Of a DNA stretch of 62,727 nt, positions 27,344-36,225 are shown in pieces (position 1 is the first letter of the stretch; every line of letters begins with the position of its first letter). Position numbers and translations under genes: made by a program. The notes under the pieces were generated by a model, which was not told the DNA's origin, did not search any database, and worked only from the letters and a program-made list of their open reading frames with translations. This DNA is from Desulfotomaculum copahuensis (GTDB taxonomy: Bacteria > Bacillota > Desulfotomaculia > Desulfotomaculales > Desulfovirgulaceae), in NCBI RefSeq assembly GCF_001655685.1, contig NZ_LYVF01000054.1:1-62727 (forward strand), written 5' to 3'.

Positions 27344-28597
27344 TTGGTTGAACAGGAAGTAAGGGAAAAAGCGCAAAATGCCAGGGAGGCGGCCCGCCGC
27401 CTGGCCTCACTGTCCACGGAAGTCAAAGACCGTGCGCTTTTGGCCATGGCCGACAGTCTGATCAAAAGCACCGGCGCTATTTTGGGCGCCAATGAAGAGG
27501 ATGTGCGTGCCGGACGGGACAAGGGTCTTTCCCGGTCACTGATCGACCGCTTGCTGCTGACCCCGGAACGCATTGAGGATATGGCCGCCGGGTTGCGGGC
27601 GGTGGCCGCCCTGCCCGATCCGGTGGGGGAGACGGAGCATGCCTGGCAGCGGCCCAACGGCTTGCAAATCGGTCGCCGGCGCGTACCCCTGGGGGTGGTG
27701 GGCATGATTTATGAAGCCCGGCCCAATGTGACGGTGGACGCGGCCGGCCTTTGTCTGAAGGCCGGCAACGCCGTGGTGTTGCGCGGCGGTTCCGAGGCGA
27801 TCAATTCCAACCGGACCATTGCCGCCATTATTGCCCTGGCCGCCGAAAAGGCCGGCATTCCCAAAGGGGCGATCAGTATGATCGAAAACACGGACCGGGA
27901 AGCGGTCAACGTGATGTTGAAGCTGAACGGCCTGCTGGATGTGCTTATTCCCAGGGGCGGCGCCGGACTGATCCGGATGGTGGTGCAGAACGCCACCGTA
28001 CCGGTGATTGAAACCGGTGTGGGTAACTGCCATGTTTATGTGGACGAAGGGGCGGATCTGGAAATGGCCCGGGCGATTGTGATCAATGCCAAATGCCAGC
28101 GTCCCGGTGTGTGCAACGCCATGGAAACACTGCTGGTGCACCGGTCGGCGGCCGGGGAGTTGCTGCCGGGTTTGCTGGAAAAGTTGAAAGAGGCCGGAGT
28201 GGAGGTGCGGGGTTGTGCCGCCACCCGGGAATTGGTTTCCTGGGTGACACCGGCTGCGGAAGAGGACTGGGCCACCGAATACCTGGACCTGATCCTGGCC
28301 GTCCGGGTGGTGGATTCCCTGGATGAGGCCATGGATCACATTTACCGTTACGGGACCCGTCATTCGGAAGCCATCGTGACCGGGGACTATGCCCGGGCAC
28401 AGCGCTTCCTGCGGGAAGTGGATGCGGCCGCCGTTTACGTCAATGCGTCCACCCGTTTTACCGATGGCTACCAATACGGTTTCGGCGCCGAAATCGGCAT
28501 TTCCACCCAGAAGCTGCATGCCCGCGGGCCGATGGGGCTGAAGGAACTGACCACGTATAAGTATGTAGTATACGGTGAAGGACAGATTAGAAGCTAA
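27344..28597 (+). CDS. proA: Glutamate-5-semialdehyde dehydrogenase
   Basis: ProA reduces glutamyl phosphate to the semialdehyde. The 417-residue protein has PLGVVGMIYEARPNVTVDAA, the catalytic cysteine region QRPGVCNAMETLLVH near residue 255, and the C-terminal RFTDGYQYGFGAEIGISTQK. TTG 27344 is supported by AAGGGGGT about seven bases upstream and gives the standard length. It lies 75 bases after proB. The 200 bases after it hold no gene that I can support. Confidence 0.96.
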   Translation: MVEQEVREKAQNAREAARRLASLSTEVKDRALLAMADSLIKSTGAILGANEEDVRAGRDKGLSRSLIDRLLLTPERIEDMAAGLRAVAALPDPVGETEHAWQRPNGLQIGRRRVPLGVVGMIYEARPNVTVDAAGLCLKAGNAVVLRGGSEAINSNRTIAAIIALAAEKAGIPKGAISMIENTDREAVNVMLKLNGLLDVLIPRGGAGLIRMVVQNATVPVIETGVGNCHVYVDEGADLEMARAIVINAKCQRPGVCNAMETLLVHRSAAGELLPGLLEKLKEAGVEVRGCAATRELVSWVTPAAEEDWATEYLDLILAVRVVDSLDEAMDHIYRYGTRHSEAIVTGDYARAQRFLREVDAAAVYVNASTRFTDGYQYGFGAEIGISTQKLHARGPMGLKELTTYKYVVYGEGQIRS

Positions 28598-28799
28598 CGG
28601 CCTTATTTTTTGAGCACAACCCATAAATGGAAAAACCTTGTGGCGCCAGCCGCTTTCTCGGTACGACGCCGCTTTCAAGAGCAGCGATGTAAAGGCCGGT
28701 GAATGCCGGAGCGCCGGTGTGTCATCCGGTCCGGTGCCGCTAAAACGGCGTACCGGCCGTTTCCATGCATGCCCGCTGCAAATCTGTTCCGCCGGAGCT

Positions 28800-29354
28800 T
28801 CAAACACCCGGCCGCAGGCCGTAAAGATCGAAATAATAACCGCCGTACAGGCCTTCCAGCGGCCGGTGCGCCAGTGCTTGATCCCGTACAGCCAGGGTGG
28901 TTACCGGTGCGGTGGAGCATTTTTTCAACAAAATGTCCTGACGCGTGCACAAGCCCAGGGAGATATTCAAATCCACAGCGGAGCGGTTCAGAGCGGTGGA
29001 CTGGGCCAGCGGGTCGCAAAGGACGGCACAGCGGGGCCGTTTGCAGCCGTTGTGTACAAATGATTCCTGGCTGGAAACGGTCTGCTGACAGGGAACCATT
29101 TTTACGTTAAAGTGGTTTTGCATGATTTTCTCAAACAGTCTGGCCTCCGGGGTGAGTTCGGCACAATAGGCCAGGCCGATGCGCCGGCAGCCCGCCGAAC
29201 GGGCCAGCAGAATTATTTCTTCCAGTCTGGACAGTTCGTTTTCCTGCGGCCGCCGGTTGTGAACAACCGTCATCCAGGTGTCGCCCCGCCGCGGAGCGGG
29301 GAAACGCAACCGGGTGGCCGGGGCGGTGGTTTTGGGCGGGCGCGCAAGCTTCAT
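28800..29354 (-). CDS. DUF1847-like metal-binding protein, N-terminally short
   Basis: The C-terminal two thirds match the DUF1847 pattern: GCRRIGLAYCAELTPEARLF, a CDPLAQSTALN segment in place of the usual CNPIAQAE, LNISLGLCTRQDILLKKCS, and APVTTLAVRDQALAHRPLEG. Full-length members start with a cysteine-rich metal-binding segment; here the first about 50 residues are instead basic and proline-rich without cysteines. An AGGAG sequence upstream of the ATG at 29354 supports the start. The function is unknown. It lies 65 bases downstream of the LysR gene on the same strand and may be co-transcribed with it. Confidence 0.75.
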   Translation of the reverse strand: MKLARPPKTTAPATRLRFPAPRRGDTWMTVVHNRRPQENELSRLEEIILLARSAGCRRIGLAYCAELTPEARLFEKIMQNHFNVKMVPCQQTVSSQESFVHNGCKRPRCAVLCDPLAQSTALNRSAVDLNISLGLCTRQDILLKKCSTAPVTTLAVRDQALAHRPLEGLYGGYYFDLYGLRPGV

Positions 29355-29418
29355 TTTCGATCACTCCTGTTTACAGACAGGACCCGGCGCTTACCTGGTC
29401 TATTGCCGGGTCACGGCT

Positions 29419-30327
29419 TCAGGTCCGGGAGCGTAGGAAATCCTGTATTTTTTCCGAGGTGATAAAGCGGACGAATTCGTCACAGGCCCGGGACTGAAAG
29501 CGGGTTTGGTTGCGGATGATGTTGAATTCCCGGGTGATGGACACATCCTTGATGCGCAGCGGTTTGAGCGTCGACAAGGCAACTTCTTTGCGGATGGCCC
29601 AGCGGGACATGAATGAGATGCCCAGTCCGGCTTCCACCGCCTGTTTGATGGCCTGGGTGCTGCCCAGTTGAATGACCCGGTGCGGAGTGAGGCCCAGGCG
29701 GTGCAGTGCGCTTTCCGCCGCCAACCGGGTGCCGGAGCCTTCCTCGCGCAGGATAAACGTCTGATTAAGCAGATCCTCCGGGTCTACAACTGTCTTTTCC
29801 GCCAGCAGGTGGCCCGCCGGCACAACGAGCACCATTTCGTCCTCAAGGAAGGGCTGTACCTGCAGGTGGGCATGCTCCACCGGCCCTTCCACCAATCCGG
29901 TGTCAATGGTGCCGTCCAGAGTATGCTCACAAATCACGGCCGTGTTGCCGATAGTCATGGCCAGCTCCACTTCCGGAAACTTTTTCGCATATGCCCCCAG
30001 CAGGCGCGGCAGCACGTATTCCCCGACGGTCATGCTTGCCCCGACCACCATTTTGCCGGTGACCAGATCGATCAGGTCGGTCACCGCACGTTCCGCCTTC
30101 TGATGCAGCGCCAGAATCTGCCTGGCGTAGGAGTACAATATATGGCCGGCCTGGGTGAGCTCCACTTTTTTGTTCGACCTTTCAAACAGCCGCGCCCGGT
30201 AATATTCCTCCAGGGCGTGAATATGCTGACTGATCGCCGGTTGGGTCAGGTTCAGTTCCTCTCCGGCACGGGAAAAATTTTTCTTTTCCGCCACAGTGAC
30301 AAAAACCAGCAGTTGATAGTCCAGCAT
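29419..30327 (-). CDS. LysR family transcriptional regulator
   Basis: The 302-residue product has the LysR winged helix-turn-helix at its N-terminus (VTVAEKKNFSRAGEELNLTQ, then PAISQHIHALEEYYRARLFE) and the two-lobed effector-binding domain from about residue 90. The ATG at 30327 is chosen over a start 30 bases upstream because it has GGAGG at good spacing and begins directly at the conserved LDYQLLVF. Its closest type appears to be the CysL/CbbR-like group. The effector is unknown. The DUF1847 gene downstream is the obvious candidate target, and nadD is divergent. Confidence 0.92.
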   Translation of the reverse strand: MLDYQLLVFVTVAEKKNFSRAGEELNLTQPAISQHIHALEEYYRARLFERSNKKVELTQAGHILYSYARQILALHQKAERAVTDLIDLVTGKMVVGASMTVGEYVLPRLLGAYAKKFPEVELAMTIGNTAVICEHTLDGTIDTGLVEGPVEHAHLQVQPFLEDEMVLVVPAGHLLAEKTVVDPEDLLNQTFILREEGSGTRLAAESALHRLGLTPHRVIQLGSTQAIKQAVEAGLGISFMSRWAIRKEVALSTLKPLRIKDVSITREFNIIRNQTRFQSRACDEFVRFITSEKIQDFLRSRT

Positions 30328-30511
30328 GACCTGCCTCCAGTCAGTTGTTGTTCGCACCTCCCGGAAGCAAGACCGGTTGTTTACGTTATCTTACTATACA
30401 GGAGGGCCGGATGGAAAATCGCAAGTTTTTATGATTATGATAACAGCCGGTAATCATGACCGGCGGCCGGTTTTAAGCGGCCGCTGTTTCCTTTGCCGCG
30501 GTAAAAAACGG

Positions 30512-30540
30512 TTGCATTTTATTTTTCCGCCTATTACAAT
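30512..30540 (+). promoter_or_regulatory. candidate sigma-A promoter of nadD
   Basis: TTGCAT (30512-30517) and TACAAT (30535-30540) with 17-base spacing, about 45 bases before the nadD start. Confidence 0.55.
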
Positions 30541-30584
30541 TATACTATCATTTTTAAACTTTTGCATGGTTTGGGGCGAATCAA

Positions 30585-31187
30585 TTGCATAGAATCGGAA
30601 TGATGGGGGGAACCTTCGACCCGATTCATTACGGTCACCTGGTGGCCGCCGAAGGTGCCCGGCACCGCTTTCAACTGGACAAGGTGATCTTTATTCCGGC
30701 CGGCCATCCGCCGCACAAGAGCGGGCGGCAAATCACCGGCGCCCACCACCGCTGGATCATGACCGAACTGGCCGTGGCCAGCAATGCTTATTTCGATACA
30801 TCAACCCTGGAGGTGGACCGGCCGGGGTATTCCTATACCATTGACACAGTCGGGGAGATGCGCCGGCTTTATCCGGGAACAGAGCTTTTTTTCATCACCG
30901 GCGCCGATGCGGTGCTGGAGATTCTGGGCTGGAAGCAGGTGGACGAACTGCTTTCCATGTGTCATTTCATTGCCGCCACCCGTCCGGGCTACCCGCTCGG
31001 CAACCTGAAAAGAAGACTGGCCGGCATTGCCGCGGATCAGATCCGGCAGATTACTTCCATGGAGGTGCCGGCACTGGCCATTTCATCCACCGATATCCGC
31101 CGGCGGGTCGGGGAAGGCCGTCCGATCAAATACCTTCTGCCCGAACCGGTGGAATCATACATACTGAACCGGGGGTTGTACCGCTGA
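30585..31187 (+). CDS. nadD: Nicotinate-nucleotide adenylyltransferase
   Basis: NadD adenylates nicotinate mononucleotide in NAD synthesis. The 200-residue product has [16 protein letters not shown], the nucleotidyltransferase signature, near its N-terminus, [12 protein letters not shown] in the middle, and the [10 protein letters not shown] motif near the C-terminus. The start is TTG 30585. In related genomes nadD is followed by yqeK and rsfS; here an operon on the opposite strand follows. Confidence 0.96.
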   Translation: MHRIGMMGGTFDPIHYGHLVAAEGARHRFQLDKVIFIPAGHPPHKSGRQITGAHHRWIMTELAVASNAYFDTSTLEVDRPGYSYTIDTVGEMRRLYPGTELFFITGADAVLEILGWKQVDELLSMCHFIAATRPGYPLGNLKRRLAGIAADQIRQITSMEVPALAISSTDIRRRVGEGRPIKYLLPEPVESYILNRGLYR

Positions 31188-31344
31188 AAGTATATGGTGC
31201 CGCCGGCCGGACAAAAAGCGCCGGACCGGTCTGTTTTCCGCAGTATTTTTAACCGCCGGGAATGAAGCACGGTTGTTGGCCTGTGCCGGTTTAAAAGCCG
31301 CCCCGTTTTCCCGGCCGCATATTTCCCTCAACAACTGCAAAAAT

Positions 31345-31374
31345 CAAGGCAGCCCGTTTTCCGGACTGCCTTGT
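31345..31374. terminator. bidirectional terminator between nadD and sdhB
   Basis: CAAGGCAG and CTGCCTTG arms enclose a partly paired loop. T-rich sequence follows on the plus strand and A-rich sequence precedes it, so it can end the transcripts of both convergent genes. Confidence 0.7.
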
Positions 31375-31393
31375 TTTCATCCCGGGGGGGTCT

Positions 31394-32137
31394 TCAAACC
31401 GCCTGGGGCTTGTATTTCCAGCCCACGGCGGCCATTTTGCGCCGGACGAAGGCCAGCTGCATCTGCAGGGGCAGCTGCATCGGACAGTTGTCGTCACAGG
31501 CCATCAGACCGACACAGCCGAAGGCTCCTTCTTCGGTGCCCATGATCTCGAAGTATTGCTCCCCGGTGCGCTCGTCCCGCGGGTCGACCATGAACCGGGC
31601 AATGCGGTTGATGCCGGCCGCCCCCAGGAAGTCTTCCCGGATGTTGGCCGTGGCGCAGCCGGCGATGCAGCAGCCGCATTCAATACAACGCTCGGCCTCG
31701 TAAATCTTCAAAGCCGTTTCGTTGTCCATGCGATCCTCCGGTTTGGCCGGGTCGAATTGCTTGTTGCTGTGCACCCAGGCCTCGGTCTTTAAAGACATGT
31801 GCCGGAACCAGGTGCCCGTGTCCACCGACAGGTCGCCGATCAACTTGAATACGGGCAGGGGGAACATGGTGATGCGCGCCGGCAGGTCCTTGGCCAGCGT
31901 CTTGCAGGCCAGGCGCGGCTTGCCGTTGATCAACATGGCGCAGGAGCCGCAAATGGCCGCCCGGCAGACAAAGTCGAACATCAGGGTGGGGTCCTGCTCC
32001 TCCCGGATTTTGTTCAAAGCCACGAACATGGTCATGCCCGGCAGTTCCTCCAGCCGGTATTCCTGCATGCGGGGCTTGATTTCCGGCGTATGCGGATTAT
32101 AACGGAATATGCTGAACGTTAATTGACGGTTGGCCAT
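31394..32137 (-). CDS. sdhB: Fumarate reductase/succinate dehydrogenase iron-sulfur subunit
   Basis: This subunit passes electrons between the flavin and the membrane. It has the 2Fe-2S motif CRAAICGSC with a further Cys in RLACKT, and the second cluster domain CIECGCCIAGC with CVGLMACDDNCP. The product is 247 residues. The second of two adjacent ATG codons (32137) is chosen, because GGAGG (32144-32148) is then six bases away. Its start overlaps the sdhA stop (ATGA-type). Whether the enzyme works as fumarate reductase or succinate dehydrogenase cannot be decided from sequence. Confidence 0.94.
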   Translation of the reverse strand: MANRQLTFSIFRYNPHTPEIKPRMQEYRLEELPGMTMFVALNKIREEQDPTLMFDFVCRAAICGSCAMLINGKPRLACKTLAKDLPARITMFPLPVFKLIGDLSVDTGTWFRHMSLKTEAWVHSNKQFDPAKPEDRMDNETALKIYEAERCIECGCCIAGCATANIREDFLGAAGINRIARFMVDPRDERTGEQYFEIMGTEEGAFGCVGLMACDDNCPMQLPLQMQLAFVRRKMAAVGWKYKPQAV

Positions 32138-33999
32138 CATTTACCTCCTTTTTTGCCCTGCGGCGCTGGTTTTTCCGGCTGTTTGGGCGCGTTGGCGCCG
32201 CTGGATTCCCCGTACCCGCGGTCTCCCGGAGGCAACTCGGTAATGGTTACCGGTTCGTACTTCAACACCGGCAGCTCCGCTCCTTCCGGCCAGTAGGCCA
32301 GAGTGCGCTTGAGCCAGTTCACATCATCCCGTTTGGGAAAGTCTTCCCGGGCGTGGCTGCCCCGGCTTTCCTGGCGCTGCAGGGCGCCGTAGGAAATGCA
32401 CAGGGCCAGGCGGATCATGCCAGGCAGGCGCAGGGCGGAAGCCAGTTCCGGGTTGGCCCCTTTGCCGTTGGACTGCAGCCCCAGCTTTTGCGCCCGCCGG
32501 TGCAGTTCCTGCAATTTGTCCACGGCCTTTTGCAGCCCTTCGCCGGTGCGGAAGATGCCCACGTTTTCCATCAATGCGTTCTGCATCTCATCCCGGAGCT
32601 GGTAGACGTTTTCCTTGCCCCGGCGGCCGGAGACCAGGTCTTCGATCCGTTCCGCCTGTTTGGCCACGCAGTCCTTGACCAGTTTTTCGGAATATTCCAG
32701 AGCGGCGCCCCGGGTGTATTCAGTCACTTTATCCCCGACAATCATGCCCATGGTGATGGTCTCGGCCAGTGAGTTGCCGCCCAGCCGGTTGAACCCGTGC
32801 AGATCCCAGCAGGACGCCTCACCCACGGCAAATAGCCCTTTCAGCCCGTAGGCGTAGCCGTCCTTGTTGGTTCTCACGCCGCCCATGCTGTAGTGCTGGG
32901 TGGGACGGACCGGGATCAGGTCCTTCACCGGATCGATGCCGTTGAAGTTGCGGCAGATGTTGGCGATTTCGCGCAGGTTGGTGTTGATGTGTTTGGCCCC
33001 CAGGTGGCGGATGTCCAGCCAGAGGTGCGGCCCATAGGGGCTGTCCACGCCGAAGCCCTTGCGGATGTGCTGGATCATGCGCCGGGCGACCACGTCCCGG
33101 GAGGCCAGTTCTTTTTTCTTCGGTTCATAGTCGGGCATGAAACGGTACAGGTTTTTATCCAGCAGGTAGCCGCCGTCGCCCCGGGCGCCCTCCGTGATCA
33201 GAATCCACACCGGCACCATGCCCGTGGGGTGGAACTGCACCGCTTCCATGTTGCCCAGGGGGACGACCCCGGTATCAAGAGCCAGGAACATGCCGCTGCC
33301 CTCGTTGATCACCGCGTTGGTGGAGGCGCTGTACAGGCGTCCGTAGCCGCCGGTGGCAATGACCGTGGAACGGGCCAGGTAGACGTGCAGGTCACCCGTG
33401 CGCAGGCAGCGGGCCACCACACCGAAGCAGCTTTCCCCGTTATGAATGATGGAGATGGCTTCCATGCGGTCGTGCACGGTGATATTCAGTTTGATCACAA
33501 TGCTGTCCAGGGTGTACTGGACGGAGTGGCCGGTGCCGTCGGAAGTGTAGCAGGTGCGCCACTTGGCGGTGCCGCCGAAATCCCGGGCGGTGATCAGCCC
33601 TTCGTTTTCTTTTAATTCCTCCAACTCCCGGCCGTCCGGCAGTGTCCGCTTGCCGGCCTGCACCCGGTTCCAGGGTACGCCCCAGAAGGCCATCTGCTTC
33701 ATGGCGACGGGGGCGGTATTGACGAAAAGACGGGCCACATCCTGTTCACAACCCCAGTCGGAGCCTTTCACCGTATCCTGGAAGTGCACATCCGGGCTGT
33801 CGCCCCGCCCCATCGCACTGTTTCCCAGCGCAGCCTGCATGCCGCCCTGGGCGGCGGTGCTGTGCGAACGGCGGGGAGGCACCAGACTCAGGAGGATTAC
33901 GTTCAAGCCGCTGGAAGCGGCTTCAATGGCCACCCGCTCCCCGGCCAGGCCCGCGCCGGCGATCAAAACATCTGTGACATGAGTTTGATAAGTGCTCAT
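32137..33999 (-). CDS. sdhA: Fumarate reductase/succinate dehydrogenase flavoprotein subunit
   Basis: The catalytic flavoprotein interconverts fumarate and succinate. The 620-residue product has the dinucleotide-binding VLIAGAGLAGERVAIEAA, the covalent-FAD region RRSHSTAAQGGMQAALGN, and QFHPTGMVPVWILITEGARG of the active site. A C-terminal helical domain follows. ATG 33999 is chosen because GGGAGGTG precedes it and the product starts as in relatives; an open frame upstream is the antisense-like continuation inside sdhC. It overlaps both sdhC and sdhB by four bases or less, so the three genes are translationally coupled. Confidence 0.95.
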   Translation of the reverse strand: MSTYQTHVTDVLIAGAGLAGERVAIEAASSGLNVILLSLVPPRRSHSTAAQGGMQAALGNSAMGRGDSPDVHFQDTVKGSDWGCEQDVARLFVNTAPVAMKQMAFWGVPWNRVQAGKRTLPDGRELEELKENEGLITARDFGGTAKWRTCYTSDGTGHSVQYTLDSIVIKLNITVHDRMEAISIIHNGESCFGVVARCLRTGDLHVYLARSTVIATGGYGRLYSASTNAVINEGSGMFLALDTGVVPLGNMEAVQFHPTGMVPVWILITEGARGDGGYLLDKNLYRFMPDYEPKKKELASRDVVARRMIQHIRKGFGVDSPYGPHLWLDIRHLGAKHINTNLREIANICRNFNGIDPVKDLIPVRPTQHYSMGGVRTNKDGYAYGLKGLFAVGEASCWDLHGFNRLGGNSLAETITMGMIVGDKVTEYTRGAALEYSEKLVKDCVAKQAERIEDLVSGRRGKENVYQLRDEMQNALMENVGIFRTGEGLQKAVDKLQELHRRAQKLGLQSNGKGANPELASALRLPGMIRLALCISYGALQRQESRGSHAREDFPKRDDVNWLKRTLAYWPEGAELPVLKYEPVTITELPPGDRGYGESSGANAPKQPEKPAPQGKKGGK

Positions 34000-34634
34000 C
34001 GTGCACCTCCCAACCGGAGCAGTACCCACATAATACCTACACCAATCAGCACAATAATCACGCTGATTGTTTTCAGTACCGCCCCCACGGAATGACGGTT
34101 GAACCAGCCCCATTTGACGAACTGGCGGTAAAGGCCGAAGCCGGCGTGATATTCCGAAATGATTAAAAGCAGGGCGTAAAACCACAGGAAGTGGGTCATC
34201 CGGCCGGCGCTGATCATCGCCCGGATCGGCCAGCCGCTGGTTACGGCCCAGACGTGGATGCTGCCCAGAATTAAAATGGCCATGCCGGTGATGGTTTGAA
34301 ACACCCAGATCCAGGTGTCCGTGTGCCCGATCATTCTGGCGTGCCGCCAAACAATTTTTTGCTCCCGGTACCGGTTGGGTATGCGGCGGCCGGCCACCAC
34401 CAGGTGGGTCAGGAAGACAAGGATTACGGCCGCAATGCCGATGTAAGAAAGATAATATTTATCCAGAAAGATGGAAAAGCGGTCGAAAATATTGGCCCCG
34501 AAATAAATTACACCGACAAAGAACATGTGTGTCCATAAAAAACCGACCAGAAACAGGCCGCTGAACAGTTCCAACAAATCCACCAGCATGTCCGCCCGCG
34601 GATTGCGCGTCAGAAGTTTTTGTTGCGTTGCCAT
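33996..34634 (-). CDS. sdhC: Fumarate reductase/succinate dehydrogenase cytochrome b subunit
   Basis: The 212-residue membrane anchor has five hydrophobic helices with histidines suited to haem ligation (FLWTHMFFVGVI; VFLTHLVVAGRR; GSIHVWAV; MTHFLWFYALLL; EYHAGFGLYRQF). This is the single-subunit, dihaem FrdC type that exchanges electrons with quinone. An AGGAGAG sequence precedes the ATG at 34634. It is the first gene of sdhCAB on the minus strand. The operon promoter should lie in the AT-rich stretch 34640-34800, but I cannot assign it. Confidence 0.92.
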   Translation of the reverse strand: MATQQKLLTRNPRADMLVDLLELFSGLFLVGFLWTHMFFVGVIYFGANIFDRFSIFLDKYYLSYIGIAAVILVFLTHLVVAGRRIPNRYREQKIVWRHARMIGHTDTWIWVFQTITGMAILILGSIHVWAVTSGWPIRAMISAGRMTHFLWFYALLLIISEYHAGFGLYRQFVKWGWFNRHSVGAVLKTISVIIVLIGVGIMWVLLRLGGAR

Positions 34635-34958
34635 ATTACTCTCCTTTCCTTATGGAAAATTATGTGCAGGGGGATCGGGCCGCAGCCTGCTGTTTGTAAA
34701 ATTGTTTTTGCGGTGGAATCCCCCCTTCATAAAAATACGATTTTAAAAATTCTGTTTACTCGGAGATATTTATGCAAAAAATATGCCGGTCGGAGAAGCA
34801 GGGCATACCGTAAATCTACGCTCGAAAAATGGCTTCCGGTATCGTTGAAAACGTTTATAAACAATATATCCTTCTAAAAATTAAAATTAAAAATAAGAAA
34901 CCGGTGGCCATTTTTAATTCTACAGACCACAAAAGGCCTCCTGCTGTAAAATATTTAC

Positions 34959-34987
34959 TTGCTTTATTGGCCGTCCTGACGGATAAT
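34959..34987 (+). promoter_or_regulatory. candidate promoter of the RRM protein gene
   Basis: TTGCTT (34959-34964) and GATAAT (34982-34987) with 17-base spacing, in an AT-rich stretch. The long leader of about 130 bases would suit cold-responsive RNA-binding protein genes. The rest of the 490-base gap 34635-35126 holds nothing else that I recognise. Confidence 0.4.
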
Positions 34988-35126
34988 AATGCAAACGGGC
35001 TGCCGCGGGCGTATCAATTAAAAAATAAAAATGGAAAAATTTTTGCCGCCCGGTTTTGCATTAAGGGCAGTTCTTTTGGCCAATAATAATTTACACAGGC
35101 AGAAAAATGCAGTGAGGAAAGAGGTG

Positions 35127-35390
35127 ATGTGTGTGGTGAGGACCCTGTATGTGGGTAACCTGCCGTGGGCTACCAGGGCGGAGGAATTGCAGGAAGTATT
35201 CGGCCGGCACGGAGAAGTGATCAGTGCCCGCGTAATAACCGACCGGGAAACCGGACGCTCCCGCGGGTTTGGATTTGTAGAGGTGGCGGACGACGATGTT
35301 GAGAACATGATTGCCGCCATGAACGGTACTGAGCTGGACGGGCGTGTAATTACCGTCAATGAAGCAAAAGCCAGGGAAGAACGGGCCTGA
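35127..35390 (+). CDS. RRM-type RNA-binding protein
   Basis: An 87-residue single RRM protein. RNP2 is LYVGNLPW and RNP1 is GRSRGFGFVEV, with the expected spacing and a final basic tail. Such small bacterial RRM proteins bind single-stranded RNA, and some are cold-induced. ATG 35127 is preferred because AGGAAAGAGG precedes it; the open frame extends further upstream without conservation. It is divergent from sdhCAB and upstream of rsfS, with a terminator after it. Confidence 0.93.
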   Translation: MCVVRTLYVGNLPWATRAEELQEVFGRHGEVISARVITDRETGRSRGFGFVEVADDDVENMIAAMNGTELDGRVITVNEAKAREERA

Positions 35391-35400
35391 AAATCAAGGC

Positions 35401-35437
35401 GACCTCCAGATCCTGCGGGACCGGGAGGTTTTTTCTA
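35401..35437 (+). terminator. terminator after the RRM gene
   Basis: ACCTCC and GGAGGT arms with an intervening paired region, followed by TTTTTT. Confidence 0.7.
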
Positions 35438-35489
35438 TATATCGCCTTCCAAGCAATAATCCGCACTGTTGTATTTTCCGGCAGGAACT

Positions 35490-35518
35490 TTGACTGCGGG
35501 AGCGAATATAAATATAAT
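35490..35518 (+). promoter_or_regulatory. sigma-A promoter of rsfS
   Basis: TTGACT (35490-35495) and TATAAT (35513-35518) with 17-base spacing. Confidence 0.75.
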
Positions 35519-35596
35519 AATAAATGTTATCGTCTTGATTCCGGGCGGCCGTCCGGACGGGCGGTAACTGAAAAAACCTTCGGGGAGGCATGCTGT

Positions 35597-35953
35597 TTGA
35601 TATTTGAACCACGGGCGTTGGTCAAGGTTGCCGTCAATGCGGCGGAGGGCAAAAAAGCCACGGACATCACTGTACTGGATATTCGTAAGCTTTCTATAAT
35701 CGCCGACTATTTCGTGATCTGCAGCGGACGTTCTTCTGTGCATGTGCAGGCTGTAGCCAGGGAGATTATGGAGGCGGTCGAAAAGGAAACGGCTTTGCAA
35801 CCCCGCCGGGAAGGAATGCGGGAAGGCCGCTGGGTGCTGCTGGATTATGGTGATGTGGTCGTTCATGTCTTCCAGGAGCCGGAACGGCAATTTTATAACC
35901 TGGAACGCCTGTGGGGCGATGCCCCGGTGGTGGGCATGCCGGTAAATCTTTAA
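35597..35953 (+). CDS. rsfS: Ribosomal silencing factor RsfS
   Basis: RsfS binds L14 and blocks subunit joining during starvation. The 118-residue product has KKATDITVLDIRKLSIIADY, FVICSGRSSVHVQAVAREIM and GRWVLLDYGDVVVHVFQEPE, all family landmarks. TTG 35597 is used, with GGGGAGG upstream. Its usual upstream neighbour yqeK is missing. Its usual downstream neighbour leuS is displaced by the T-box/tRNA element and an acyl-CoA synthetase. Confidence 0.96.
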   Translation: MIFEPRALVKVAVNAAEGKKATDITVLDIRKLSIIADYFVICSGRSSVHVQAVAREIMEAVEKETALQPRREGMREGRWVLLDYGDVVVHVFQEPERQFYNLERLWGDAPVVGMPVNL

Positions 35954-36011
35954 TTTGTCCGGCGCCGGCCGCCCGTTTTGCGGCGGCCGGTTAAAAATAT
36001 ATAGAATACCG

Positions 36012-36040
36012 TTGACAATGGCCGGTGCATATTCTATAAT
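36012..36040 (+). promoter_or_regulatory. consensus sigma-A promoter of the T-box/tRNA element
   Basis: TTGACA (36012-36017), 17 bases, TATAAT (36035-36040): a perfect match to the consensus, as expected for a stable-RNA gene. Transcription would begin near 36047, just before the T-box Stem I. Confidence 0.9.
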
Positions 36041-36225
36041 AGGCTATGTCAATAGCGCAAAGGCAATGACGGGGAGCAGTAAGCGGCCGCGGTTTCTGCA
36101 GAGAGCCACCGGTGGGTGCAAGGTGGTGGACCGGTTGCCGAATCTCGCCCCGGAGCTGTCCGGAGGAAGGAAAGTACTCCGGACCGGAGGGTGACCGTTA
36201 ACACCGTCGAGTGGGTGATGTTCAT

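Noticed and set aside
33999-34350. N-terminal extension of sdhA by 117 residues
   Set aside because: The extension is the shadow of sdhC in another frame; the ATG at 33999 has a Shine-Dalgarno sequence and begins at the conserved FAD-binding region.
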